DNA from: Acidobacteriota bacterium
GTDB taxonomy: Bacteria; Acidobacteriota; Terriglobia; Bryobacterales; Bryobacteraceae
Assembly: GCA_017307505.1 (NCBI GenBank)
Contig: JAFKEE010000031.1
Coordinates: 1-64,000, forward strand
Direction of reading: 5' to 3'
Length of the DNA: 64,000 nucleotides
The position numbers were made by a program, and so were the translations under genes. Every line of letters begins with the position of its first letter. Position 1 is the stretch's first letter. Below, piece by piece: positions 21,843-30,771 of the stretch. The notes beneath the pieces are model-generated. The model had not been told where the DNA came from, did not search any database, and saw only the letters and a program-made list of their open reading frames with translations.

Positions 21843-22400
21843 GTGGTGGGGTTGGTGGGGCCTGTGGTTGGGGCGGGCCCTCGGCAATGCCTTTGGCTTC
21901 GTCGGGGGAATGCTGGGGGCGGCTGATGTCGTTGGTGGCGGCGGTAAGTTGCTGGAATAGTTGGGGTTGAGGTGCGGATAATTGCTGGGTTGGGGCGGGC
22001 CCCCGGCAATGCCGGGGGGAATGCTGGGGGAGGTTGTTGTTGTAGTTGGGACGGGCCCACGGCAACGCCGGAATGCTGGGGGAGGTTGTCGTTGTGGTTG
22101 GGGCTGGGTGGTTGGAAGTTATTGGGACGATTGGGGTTGAGGTGCGGATGGTTGGTGGGTTGGGGCGGGCCCCCGACTTCGCCTCTGGCTTCGTCGGGGG
22201 GAATGCTGTGGGAGGCTGTCGTTGTGGTTTGGGCTGGTTGGTTTGAAGGTGTTGGGACGGTTGGGGTTTGGGTGCGGATGGTTGATGGGTTGGGGCGGGC
22301 CCCCGGCTTCGCCTCTGGCTTCGCCGGGGGTAATGCTGGGGGGCGGTTGTCGTTGTGATTGGGGCTGGGTGGTTGGAAGTTGGTGGGATGGTTGGGGTTG
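21843..22400. repeat. Five-unit G-rich hairpin repeat array
   Basis: GGGCGGGCCC or a near match recurs at 21871, 21993, 22049, 22163 and 22293 (spacings 122, 56, 114 and 130). Most copies are preceded by TTGGGGTTGAGGTGCGGAT and followed by GGAATGCTG. The core folds as CCCCCGGC...GCCGGGGG. The segment between the arms is of two kinds: a three-base AAT loop, or a longer insert containing TTCG loops. Frames crossing it on the minus strand shift between units, so it is not coding. It fills the gap between the VanZ-like gene and the TIGR03067-like gene. Confidence 0.85.
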
Positions 22401-22412
22401 GACTGGGTTGCG

Positions 22413-22778
22413 TTATTGGGCGGTGGGCTTGGTGGGGAGAAGACGGCGGGTTAGGAGCACGGCTCCTACTCCCAGGAGGATTCCGGTGCAGTCCTCGAAG
22501 AGGTCGATCCACTCGCTGGCGCGGCCGGGGACCGCGCGCTGGGCGATTTCGATGAAGACTCCTACCGCCAACATCGTCAGGACCGTTGCCAGGAGTTGGT
22601 GCCGGCGGGCTACGATGCCGCCAATTACACTCCAGGCCGTGAAGGCTATGGCGTGGTCGGCTACGCCTCCGTGGCGGACCCGGTCCGCTACGTCACCTGG
22701 CAGGAGTGAGTAGGTGATGCCGATCAGGCCAATGATGACCCAGAGGGTCCAGAGAAGGCGGCGCTGTTTGGGAGTCAT
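22413..22778 (-). CDS. VanZ-like membrane protein
   Basis: 121 residues with four membrane helices (LLWTLWVIIGLIGITYSLLPG, DHAIAFTAWSVIGGIVA, LLATVLTMLAVGVFIEIAQRAVPGR, DCTGILLGVGAVLL). The EIAQRAVPGRASEWIDLFEDCTG block matches the conserved core of VanZ-like proteins. VanZ of Enterococcus gives low-level teicoplanin resistance, but most homologues in polysaccharide loci have no known role. It is the last gene of the minus-strand EPS run, 143 bases after the initiating transferase. Confidence 0.87.
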   Translation of the reverse strand: MTPKQRRLLWTLWVIIGLIGITYSLLPGDVADRVRHGGVADHAIAFTAWSVIGGIVARRHQLLATVLTMLAVGVFIEIAQRAVPGRASEWIDLFEDCTGILLGVGAVLLTRRLLPTKPTAQ

Positions 22779-22921
22779 TCGGAAGGAGTCTGGCCCTTCC
22801 GCGTTTGTGCGGGACCGCTGTGAATCGACAACATTGGGGTACTTCCCAGTTTGCCGAATTCCGGGCCAAGATGGGGCGGCCCGCCCTTCTGCCGTGAAGC
22901 GGGCCGTCCGGTTGGGCCTGC

Positions 22922-24448
22922 TCAGTAAGCGCCGCGGCCCAGGACTACGACCCGGAAGGTGCGGATCAGGATGTGGAGATCGAGCCAGGGCGACCAGTTG
23001 CGGATGTAGTAGCTGTCGAGGATTTCCTGGACATCAATGTCGCCATCGCTGCGGGCGGAGACCTGCCAGAGGCCGGTGAGGCCGGGGGTGACGCTGGCGC
23101 GAAGGCCGCGGAATTCGGTGTGGAAGGCCTCGAGATGATAGGCGGGGAAGGGGCGCGGACCGACCAGGCTCATGTCACCGGTGATGACATGCCAGAGCTG
23201 CGGCAGTTCATCGAGGCTGAAGCGGCGGAGGGCCGCTCCGACGAACGGGATGATGCGCGGGTCCGATTTGAGTTTGAAGTAGCGGGCCCAGCTTGTCCGC
23301 TCCTCCGGATTTCTGGCGAGGTGCTCGCGGAGGAGCTGCTCGGCGTTGGGGTGCATGGTCCTGAGCTTGAGCATCTCGAAGAGGTGGCCGTTTTTGCCGG
23401 CGCGCGACTGACGGAAGAAGACGGGGCCGGGGCTGAGGAGCTTCAGGAGAAGGGCGCAGACCGCGAGGACGGGGACAGCGAGGAGGAGCAGCGGCCAGGC
23501 GATGGCGAGATCCATACACCGCTTCATGGTGTGGCTGGAGCGCATGAGGAGGTTCCGGTTGACCTCCAGACCGAGGATGCCGCCGAGGTCGCGCGGGGTG
23601 ACCCAGAGACTCTGAATGCCCTGCAGGTTGGGCACGACGATGACGTGGGAGAAGGGCAGTTTCTGGATGAGGCGGGACTGGCGGCCTTCCTCCATGCCGG
23701 GGAGCGCGACGATGGCGGTTTCGATGGTGCCGCCGAAGCGGGCCGCTTCGTCGAGGGTGCCAACCACGGGGACTCCGAAGATGCGGGTCTCTTCGAGATC
23801 TCCATCGTCGTCGAGGATGGCCGCGGGCCGGAGGCCGAGGCCGGGGTTCTCGAGCAGATGCCGGATGATGTGGCGGCCGGTTTTGCCTCCGCCGAGAACG
23901 AGCACGGGGATGCCCATGATGCCGGCATTGGAGAGGAAGTGGCGGGCGATTTCGTCGAACAGGGCCGGCAGGATGAACGCGAAGAGGCCGGTGCAGAGGA
24001 CGATGCCGCGGGACCACTGGTGGCCCTGGACGAGGTAGTCCCAGGCGAGGAGGAGGCTGAAGACGACGAAGGTGGCCTGAACGCGTTTGCGGAGGCGTTC
24101 AGCGGGATTCATGCCGTAGCCGGGATAGAGATCGAGGAGGAAGTAGACGAGGGGAATGACGAGCACACCGAGCGCGAGGCCCTTGTAGTGCTGGGGCTGG
24201 AATTCCTGAGGAAACCAGGGGAGGAGGAAGATGCGGAGGGAGTAGCCGAGGAAGAGGGAGAGTTCGAGGGCCACGAGGTCAGCGAGGAGGATGGCCCAGG
24301 TGGCGCGCAGGCGTCCGGAAGCACGGACCTGCGGGCGGGCGAAGGCGGGTTCCGCGTCGAGGAGCGGGCGGGCGCCGCGGAGGGGGCGATCCGGGGCCGC
24401 GGGCGGGCCACCGGGGAGTCCGGCCTGACTGGGGCGAGCGGTATGCAC
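22922..24448 (-). CDS. Initiating polyprenyl-P sugar-1-P transferase (WbaP/WcaJ type)
   Basis: Starts the repeat unit by moving a hexose-1-phosphate from a UDP-sugar to undecaprenyl phosphate in the inner membrane. It has 508 residues: a long basic/proline-rich tail, four or five membrane helices, a Rossmann-like domain ([25 protein letters not shown], near 200), one more membrane helix and the catalytic domain ([78 protein letters not shown]). The start codon appears to be GTG. The stop lies near the end of the EPS run. Confidence 0.95.
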   Translation of the reverse strand: MHTARPSQAGLPGGPPAAPDRPLRGARPLLDAEPAFARPQVRASGRLRATWAILLADLVALELSLFLGYSLRIFLLPWFPQEFQPQHYKGLALGVLVIPLVYFLLDLYPGYGMNPAERLRKRVQATFVVFSLLLAWDYLVQGHQWSRGIVLCTGLFAFILPALFDEIARHFLSNAGIMGIPVLVLGGGKTGRHIIRHLLENPGLGLRPAAILDDDGDLEETRIFGVPVVGTLDEAARFGGTIETAIVALPGMEEGRQSRLIQKLPFSHVIVVPNLQGIQSLWVTPRDLGGILGLEVNRNLLMRSSHTMKRCMDLAIAWPLLLLAVPVLAVCALLLKLLSPGPVFFRQSRAGKNGHLFEMLKLRTMHPNAEQLLREHLARNPEERTSWARYFKLKSDPRIIPFVGAALRRFSLDELPQLWHVITGDMSLVGPRPFPAYHLEAFHTEFRGLRASVTPGLTGLWQVSARSDGDIDVQEILDSYYIRNWSPWLDLHILIRTFRVVVLGRGAY

Positions 24449-24480
24449 AATAGATGTGTGTCGGAGCGCGGCCGGGAATC

Positions 24481-25263
24481 TCAGTTGCTTTGTTGGCGCC
24501 TAGGCCAACCCAGCAATTGTAAGGCGAAAAGGGCGACGAAGCGCGGATTGTACTTCAGATAGCGTTTCCAGAGGCGGCGGGGTTCGGAGGCGAGGCGGAA
24601 GAGCCATTCGAGGCCGAGGCGCATCATCCAGCGGGGGGCCTGGGGTTTGGTGCCGGCGAGGAAGTCGAAGGCGGCGCCGACACCGACCATGACCGCGGGC
24701 AGGCGGCCGCAGTGCCGGGCCATCCAGAAGTCCTGCTTGGGGGTGCCGATGCCGACGAAGAGGAGGCGGGCTCCGGAGGAGTGGATCCGGTGGACGGTTT
24801 CGAGGTCCTCCTCGTCGGTGGGCGGGCGGAATGGCGGGGCAAAGGCGTAGGCGATGTTGAGTTGGGGGAAGCGGCGGCGGAGGTTGAAGAGGAGGAGATC
24901 GAGGACCTGGGGTGTGCCTCCGTAGAAGCCGACGGAGATGCTGTGTTGCTGGGCGGCGGCGAGGAGGTGGAGGGTGAGGTCGGGTCCGTAGACGCGGGCG
25001 GCGTGGCGGGCGCCGAGGAGGCGGAGGGCCCAGACGACGGGGACGCCATCGGGGACGACGAGGTCGGCGCCGGTGAGGGCCTGATGGTAGAGGGGGTCGT
25101 CATAGGCGAGCATGACGTTGTAGACGGGGGCGGTGGAGATGTAGCGGGACTCGGCGAGGCGGGCCCAGGCTATGGATTGGCGGGTCACCTCGGCATAGTT
25201 CGTCGACCATACGCGGAGGCCGAGAATCGAACTGGACCGTGTGTCCTGGTTTGCCGTTACCAT
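24481..25263 (-). CDS. WecG/TagA/CpsF-family glycosyltransferase
   Basis: 260 residues, usual for the GT26 family, which adds N-acetylmannosamine(uronate) or a related sugar as the second residue on a lipid-linked intermediate. Motifs seen: DLVVPDGVPVVWALRLLG (the PDG-x-x-W-like signature), ISVGFYGGTPQVLD, and RLLFVGIGTPKQDFWMARH with the typical G-x-PKQ-x-x-W. WLFRLASEPRRLWKRYL near the C-terminus is a conserved membrane-associating tail. It precedes the WbaP-type gene by 32 bases, supporting consecutive steps in repeat-unit assembly. Confidence 0.95.
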   Translation of the reverse strand: MVTANQDTRSSSILGLRVWSTNYAEVTRQSIAWARLAESRYISTAPVYNVMLAYDDPLYHQALTGADLVVPDGVPVVWALRLLGARHAARVYGPDLTLHLLAAAQQHSISVGFYGGTPQVLDLLLFNLRRRFPQLNIAYAFAPPFRPPTDEEDLETVHRIHSSGARLLFVGIGTPKQDFWMARHCGRLPAVMVGVGAAFDFLAGTKPQAPRWMMRLGLEWLFRLASEPRRLWKRYLKYNPRFVALFALQLLGWPRRQQSN

Positions 25264-25278
25264 CGCGAGCTTTCTGTT

Positions 25279-26313
25279 TTAGCGGGTGAAGGCGCTGTCT
25301 GCCTTGCGGGATGAGGTGGACCGGGCAGCGGCCAAGTCAGTGTTCCAGGCCTCGACGATGGTCTCTTCCTCCGGCCGGAGATAAGAACCGGACACCATCG
25401 CGGTGTAGCAGGCGCTGAGCCGCTCTGCCGGGTTGGCCTCCCGCAGTGAAAGTGCGGTGAGCGCCTCCATGATGCTGACGTTATGGAGGTAGCCGCTGAT
25501 CTCGTCCTTGAAGTCGCGGATCAGGCTGTGTTCATTCCTGCGTTGGAACATGTTGGCGCCGTGAAACGCGATGTGGCCACCGCTGGCCTGGAGGCAGACC
25601 TGAGCAACCAGGGACCGCCAGATATCGGTCATGCGGAAGGTGGCTGTCGCGGGGAGATAGAGATAGTCGAATGCGTCGGGGAACCAGAGGGTGTTCTGGG
25701 AGTTAACGGGGCACCAAGTGCCGGGTCCCAAGATGACGCTATCGCCTTCGAAGACGATCTCTCCCTCGGTGGTCAAGCGGTAGACCGCATCGACGTCGGG
25801 GTTCTCATTGGCGAGGAACTGTTGGATGGGGCAGGCGTGGAGGGAAGCAGGAGAGAGGGGGCTGCGTTCCCGGAGGCTCTCGTTGACAAACTCGAGGGGG
25901 AAGCCGCGGGGCCAGATGCGTTGAGAGGAGAAGTGACGATAGGTATTTTCCCAGCCTTGTTTGCAGATTCCGCGGGCTGAGACGTCGAGTTCAATTGGAC
26001 CTGGATACCAGTCGTAGGGGATATTGTCATCGTCCGTTTCGAGGATGACTTCGGCTCCTTCGGCGATGGCGAGCAAATAGCCGAGGTTCTTGCGGGCGTA
26101 GTGATTGAAGGGGGCGTGTTGCGCGAGGCTGAACGGTAAGGACGCCTGCTGGTCGATATCGAGAAACCGGGCCCCATCGCAGTGCCATTGGGAGGGTGTT
26201 TTGCGGTCGCCGACCACGAGGATATTCCAGTCGGGGCAGAGTTCGGCGATGCGGAGGATGGCCTCGGTCGGGTGGTTGATGGTGGTGATGATGATCCAGC
26301 GGTTATTGTTCAT
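25279..26313 (-). CDS. STELLO/DUF288-type glycosyltransferase-like protein
   Basis: 344 residues. The N-terminus WIIITTINHPTEAILRIAELCPDWNILVVGDRKTP and the block HYARKNLGYLLAIAEGAEVILETDDDNIPY match the STELLO/DUF288 family; TDDDN is the putative metal/nucleotide-binding acidic motif. In plants STELLO proteins sit in the Golgi and affect cellulose synthase; bacterial members occur in surface-polysaccharide loci without known activity. Here it lies between a GT4 enzyme and the WecG-type transferase, so transfer or modification of a sugar is the simplest reading. No signal peptide or membrane helix, so it should be cytoplasmic. Confidence 0.82.
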   Translation of the reverse strand: MNNNRWIIITTINHPTEAILRIAELCPDWNILVVGDRKTPSQWHCDGARFLDIDQQASLPFSLAQHAPFNHYARKNLGYLLAIAEGAEVILETDDDNIPYDWYPGPIELDVSARGICKQGWENTYRHFSSQRIWPRGFPLEFVNESLRERSPLSPASLHACPIQQFLANENPDVDAVYRLTTEGEIVFEGDSVILGPGTWCPVNSQNTLWFPDAFDYLYLPATATFRMTDIWRSLVAQVCLQASGGHIAFHGANMFQRRNEHSLIRDFKDEISGYLHNVSIMEALTALSLREANPAERLSACYTAMVSGSYLRPEEETIVEAWNTDLAAARSTSSRKADSAFTR

Positions 26314-26387
26314 TTTCCGTGACGTGGTGATCCAGAATTGGAGGTTTGCTCACAGGAACGCCGTAGATTCGAGATTCGAGTCTGCCA

Positions 26388-27602
26388 CTATTTGAGTGTT
26401 GGTGCGAGAGGCTGAGTCCGCCTTGCCTTGCCTGTGGCATTAGTGTCGAGTGCTTCCTGGTAGATGTCTAGCAGAATACGGTAGTTGGCCCGCGCCGTGT
26501 ATTTGTCCTCGAATTCAGCGCGTGCGGCCGAGCCCATTCGAAGCGCCTCCTGAGGATGCTCCGCTAGCCATGCAGCCTTTGCTGCCAGATCAGCGGCATC
26601 TCCAGGTTTGAAGTGCAGCCCCGTCACTCCGTCCTTCACTATCTCTGCCATGCCACCGTGCCCGGAGACAATAACGGGTATTCCAGCCGAAAACGCCTCT
26701 GCAATCACCATTGGAAATCCTTCGTACCACAGAGATGGAACGACAAGGCAACAGGAGTTTCTCATGAGTTCCTGAATCTGTGCCTGGGACTGGATGCCCA
26801 TTACTGAGATGTGTGGTTTGTCTCGGACATTCTGAGCGAGCATGGGCTCTTCGGGGCCGCCGCCCGCGATCTTGAGTGGAAAACTTGGCAAATGAGACCA
26901 CGCTTCCACCAATGTGTTGATTCCCTTCCCCTGCACGATCATTCCTACAAACAGCGCGTGCTGGCCTAATGAGCGACGCGGTGTTAGATCGATCGGGGAA
27001 AAGTTTGGCTTTACGCTTATTTTCCCAGCAGGTATTCCGCCTTCGATGAGCATTTGCCTCATGAATTCCGTCAGTGCAATATAGCGTGTGACTTTTCGGC
27101 TCCAAGTCCCAAGTACTCGATGACTCTGAAGCATTCCCACAACAGCAAGAGTGGAAGCGACGCTGTCGTGATAGCACCGATGAAGTATAGCCGGTGCCAT
27201 TGTCTTCGACGTAATGCATTGCTTGCATGGGGCTCCTCCTCTGGATAGTGTTGCGGCTGCGCAAATGAGCCGATAATTATGAAGAGTCTGCACGATTGGG
27301 ATTCCCTCTCGTGAGGCTGCTGAGTAGATCGAAGGAGAAATCAGCGGGAAAGTGTTGTGAGAATGAATCAGGTCAATTTGTTCTGAGCGAATGAGGTCTC
27401 TGATATCTTTGATCGTATTGCCGTTCCAGAAGGTTTGCCGCAGGAGCGTATTCCGTGATAGTGACTTGATACTGCAGTTGTCCATTGTAAAGCGAACGAG
27501 CTTGTGGCCGTTGGCGATCAATAGGTTTCCTTCGTTCTTGAAAACTACGTCCTCCCCTCCGGGTTGTAGATAGAAGTTATGTGTTAGTAGTATATTCAGC
27601 AT
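26388..27602 (-). CDS. GT4-family glycosyltransferase
   Basis: 404-residue GT-B enzyme. The N-terminal acceptor domain (ILLTHNFYLQPGGEDVVFKNEGNLLIANGH) and the donor domain (ALFVGMIVQGKGINTLVEAW; VVPSLWYEGFPMVIAEAFSAGIPVIVSGHGGMAEIVKDGVTGLHF) are both complete; the E-G-F-P-x-x-x-x-E-A motif is the retaining-transferase signature. Four cysteines lie within the acceptor domain. The gene begins the AT-richer stretch of the EPS locus. Sugar specificity cannot be read from sequence. Confidence 0.94.
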   Translation of the reverse strand: MLNILLTHNFYLQPGGEDVVFKNEGNLLIANGHKLVRFTMDNCSIKSLSRNTLLRQTFWNGNTIKDIRDLIRSEQIDLIHSHNTFPLISPSIYSAASREGIPIVQTLHNYRLICAAATLSRGGAPCKQCITSKTMAPAILHRCYHDSVASTLAVVGMLQSHRVLGTWSRKVTRYIALTEFMRQMLIEGGIPAGKISVKPNFSPIDLTPRRSLGQHALFVGMIVQGKGINTLVEAWSHLPSFPLKIAGGGPEEPMLAQNVRDKPHISVMGIQSQAQIQELMRNSCCLVVPSLWYEGFPMVIAEAFSAGIPVIVSGHGGMAEIVKDGVTGLHFKPGDAADLAAKAAWLAEHPQEALRMGSAARAEFEDKYTARANYRILLDIYQEALDTNATGKARRTQPLAPTLK

Positions 27603-27744
27603 GACGAAGAAAGCTCATCTCGTCGCCGCCTTGATCCCGAGTGGAGTAATAAGCTTGCCTCTCTTATTAGGTGCGCCATATTAGTCTCTGATGGTATTAT
27701 GATGCCGAGCAGGGGCCCTCTGGCCTGATTTCAATGTGGCTAGC

Positions 27745-29265
27745 TCAGGATCCTGCAGCTGTGGTCGAAAGTGGAGAGCCCAAAGCCGGTCGAAGAACAG
27801 AGGAGATGCGATTCTCGAGTGAAACGCGACGCGTCCATTCTTCACAAACATACCATCCAGCCCCAAATATAATCCAGTGAGGTATGGAATTCTGCGGACT
27901 CTCAAGAAAGACGTCAGAGTTGGCTTGGAGTAAACTTACGGTTAAGTAAATTGTGCAGATCTGACTCAAGAGATGTAGTCCTGGAGCCCTCGTTCTTGAT
28001 CTTCGCCAGATTGCAATGAGAGACCATAGCAATGATCCGTTGCAGAATGCCCAAAGTACTGCTGAGCCCCAACCGCCTCGTCCGAGTGTGCTGAAGAACA
28101 TGTTATGTGGATTTCGAAGGACAGTGGAGTTAGTGGCAACGTCGTAATCCGTAACGATACCATAATCCAGAGCTAGGTTTGTCCCCCACCCTCGGCCAAT
28201 GAAGATATATGAATCGGATATTGAATCATTGAGGATACTTGCCCACCATCTGCGTCTCCACTCGCTATTTTGATAACCGTTGAAATCGATTTCACTGGCC
28301 GCGCTTGGTGAAACAAAGCTCAGAATATTGGCCGCATATTGCTGGGCGCTGATTTCGCGGTAGCCCATATTTATTTTTAGATCAAGTCCGAGGATCACTG
28401 TAAGGCAGCAGAGAATGAATGCAGCGGGGATCAGTGCCCTTGGCTTAGGGCGAAACACCAGAATAAGTACAAGTGCCAATGTCAGTAGTACTGTCCTGCT
28501 TCTGGCGCTGCCCACCAATGAAAGCCCGAGGGCCCAAATTCCATTGAAATTACTCAGAATGCCTCTGCTCCACAAAAGAAGGAGAATTGATAATGGCATA
28601 AAGGCGTCAGTGGCTTTGTAATAGAGGATCGGAATGCTTGTGCCTGGAATATTAGGTGTAGCGTCAAGGAAGTAGGTGTTCGAAATAAATGATACGGTGA
28701 GACTGGCTAGAACGAGACATCCTATCACGTTAAGAGTAAGGCGGCTTGGTACAAAACGCTGGGTCGGTTCCTTTGAGAGTGCCCGCATAGTGTTGTAAGC
28801 AGCATACGCAAAAAAACAGTAGTAAAATGGCGCAATGCTTCGCACGATCTCAATGCTGGACTGATCGAGTACAAACCAGGAGTAGATCGCTTGCGATATA
28901 ATAATCAAGAAGAGTGCTATTGTAAATTTAGCTGAGAGATGCCTGGCTTTGTAACGGTGTGGATGGAGAAGGGCGAGAATGAAGAGTATAGCAAGAGATA
29001 TCTCGCCGATGAGGATTGGGTAGTACCCGAGGTATCCGAAGGACTTTCCGGTAGACCAGTAGCCCAGAGCCAGCGCGCAAAGTATCGAAATACTGCCTTT
29101 CACGAAGACGGAGGCGGTCTCGGTGCCTGTGTGTTGTACTGCGATTATCTGCATTTTAGAAATGGGTGTGGACTGCCCCAGTTGTTGAAGCGTTTGAATC
29201 GAAGTTGTCGCCGCTCGCGAGTGTGTGGCTGGTTTTATGCCGCGCAAGGTTGAAGGTATTGCCAC
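27745..29265 (-). CDS. Wzy-like polysaccharide polymerase
   Basis: Integral membrane protein of about 506 residues with some 11-12 helices. A large periplasmic loop (RWWASILNDSISDSYIFIGRGWGTNLALDYGIV... RNPHNMFFSTLGRGGWGS) carries GRGWGTNL and NPHN motifs typical of O-antigen polymerase/ligase proteins. Its setting among flippase and glycosyltransferase genes supports a Wzy role, polymerising lipid-linked repeat units outside the inner membrane. Start uncertain: GTG 29265 or ATG 29154, neither with a good ribosome-binding site. The 142 bases after its stop carry no gene. Confidence 0.82.
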   Translation of the reverse strand: MAIPSTLRGIKPATHSRAATTSIQTLQQLGQSTPISKMQIIAVQHTGTETASVFVKGSISILCALALGYWSTGKSFGYLGYYPILIGEISLAILFILALLHPHRYKARHLSAKFTIALFLIIISQAIYSWFVLDQSSIEIVRSIAPFYYCFFAYAAYNTMRALSKEPTQRFVPSRLTLNVIGCLVLASLTVSFISNTYFLDATPNIPGTSIPILYYKATDAFMPLSILLLLWSRGILSNFNGIWALGLSLVGSARSRTVLLTLALVLILVFRPKPRALIPAAFILCCLTVILGLDLKINMGYREISAQQYAANILSFVSPSAASEIDFNGYQNSEWRRRWWASILNDSISDSYIFIGRGWGTNLALDYGIVTDYDVATNSTVLRNPHNMFFSTLGRGGWGSAVLWAFCNGSLLWSLIAIWRRSRTRAPGLHLLSQICTIYLTVSLLQANSDVFLESPQNSIPHWIIFGAGWYVCEEWTRRVSLENRISSVLRPALGSPLSTTAAGS

Positions 29266-29383
29266 GGCGAAGGGGGGGGTATAGCCTACAATGTTTGCGC
29301 GGTTGAGCAGGCTCCACCCATTGAGATCATAATCGCAAAGTTTAGGTCATTCCTTTTGTGCCGGAGGTATTGCGTCTTCTGCG

Positions 29384-30682
29384 CTAAGTGCTTGAGTCAT
29401 TACGGCACGAGTCGAGGGTAGGGGCCATCTGCCGCCGCTTCGATTGACAATAGGCAGCCAGTGGGATCCATGCTTCAGTGATGAGGACGGCATAGGCCAT
29501 CCCTGCGGCCTGGAAGTGAAGGGAAAGGGCGGTTCCAATCGCCATGTGGATCAGGGCTGAAATGACGATGAGTCTGTTGAGGACCCCGTCCATGCTACAT
29601 GCCAACATCCAATGGAATCCGAAGACCCATTTTAGGGTAATCAGGAGGGGAAGAGGCGCAATGATGTGCAGGATCCTCACGCTGCCGGCAAACTCAGGGC
29701 CCAGAATTAGGTGGACAATCGAGTCACCCGCGAAGTACGCTGTGGCAGAAAGAGCTGATGCGACCAGTCCGGAGGAGAGCAGAATTGTCCAGAGGAATTG
29801 ACTGGCCGCAGCTCGCGACTCCACCATCTTTGCCGCCAGCAGAGGGTACATTGATCGATGCATGGGGTCCATCATGCCAACGAAGAATCCTCGACAGATT
29901 CGTTCGGCGCCGGCGAAATAGGCGACTTGGCGGGGATCTGCAAAAATGCCCAAAAGGAATGGATTCCCCGTGGTGTAGACCGTCTCCGCGGCACGAAAGA
30001 GAACAACTCTAGATGCAGTGCGAACCTGTCTAAAGGCTCCTGCAAGTCCGGGTTTTATGAATGGAACAACTCGGTACGCGAGGACCAGTTGGGCGGATGC
30101 GGCGGCCAGAAGGGCAGTTGCTTGAAGAAACAGGTATTTCCACGCGTCCCCCGGGCCATGGACGAGACTGAAAATGCCGATCGCTGCCAAGGACTTGCAC
30201 AGAATCTCGACGAGGGACGCCATTCGAGGCTGTTCGAGGCCCAAGAAGAACCAGAGGAAGCTGAAGCCCTGGGAGCACCCCAAGAAGAGAGCACACCAAT
30301 AGAGTGCGCCCATTGACTGGAAAAGGGACACGCTCCAGAAGAGAACCATGCCCACCACGATCGCGCCGCCTGTGAGAATGAGTTTGGCAAGGGTGACATG
30401 TCCCAACAACGCCCCACAATGTTCGGGGTGATTTTTGTTTTGGGCCACTTCTCTTGTAGCGGAGAACATGAAGCCGAATTCCACGACCAAAGTGAAGTAT
30501 CCCGAGAATGACTGGAGGAATGCAGTTGAGCCCCATGTCTCTGCCCCGAGCGTCCTGGTTAGGTAGGGGACGGTGACGAGCGGGAGAGCGTAGGCCAAGC
30601 CCTGGACTACATACAGTGTGACTATGTTACCGGCTAGCCGTCTGTGGACGGACAGTATGTCAGCGAGACGAGCGAACAACAA
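29384..30682 (-). CDS. Wzx-type oligosaccharide flippase (AT-richer copy)
   Basis: 432 residues with about 12-14 membrane helices, the MATE-related polysaccharide transporter fold. VQGLAYALPLVTVPYLTRTLGAETWGSTAFLQSFSGYFTLVVEFGFMFSATREVAQN is the characteristic N-terminal region. It moves undecaprenyl-linked repeat units across the inner membrane. It is the second flippase in the locus: a GC-richer paralogue lies at 35.4-36.7 kb, and both share the LP-x-x-TVPYLTRTLG-like opening. The apparent start is TTG. Confidence 0.9.
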   Translation of the reverse strand: MLFARLADILSVHRRLAGNIVTLYVVQGLAYALPLVTVPYLTRTLGAETWGSTAFLQSFSGYFTLVVEFGFMFSATREVAQNKNHPEHCGALLGHVTLAKLILTGGAIVVGMVLFWSVSLFQSMGALYWCALFLGCSQGFSFLWFFLGLEQPRMASLVEILCKSLAAIGIFSLVHGPGDAWKYLFLQATALLAAASAQLVLAYRVVPFIKPGLAGAFRQVRTASRVVLFRAAETVYTTGNPFLLGIFADPRQVAYFAGAERICRGFFVGMMDPMHRSMYPLLAAKMVESRAAASQFLWTILLSSGLVASALSATAYFAGDSIVHLILGPEFAGSVRILHIIAPLPLLITLKWVFGFHWMLACSMDGVLNRLIVISALIHMAIGTALSLHFQAAGMAYAVLITEAWIPLAAYCQSKRRQMAPTLDSCRNDSST

Positions 30683-30771
30683 CGCTCTCCAGATTGCAGA
30701 GTGGACTCACCAAGAAACTGAAATGGCCGATTTGACTGCGGATCCGCAATCGAGGCTTGTGTTTGCAGAGT

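Noticed and set aside
21802-22512. Proline-rich minus-strand frames across the hairpin array
   Set aside because: The frame changes from unit to unit, so the shared element is DNA or RNA, not protein.
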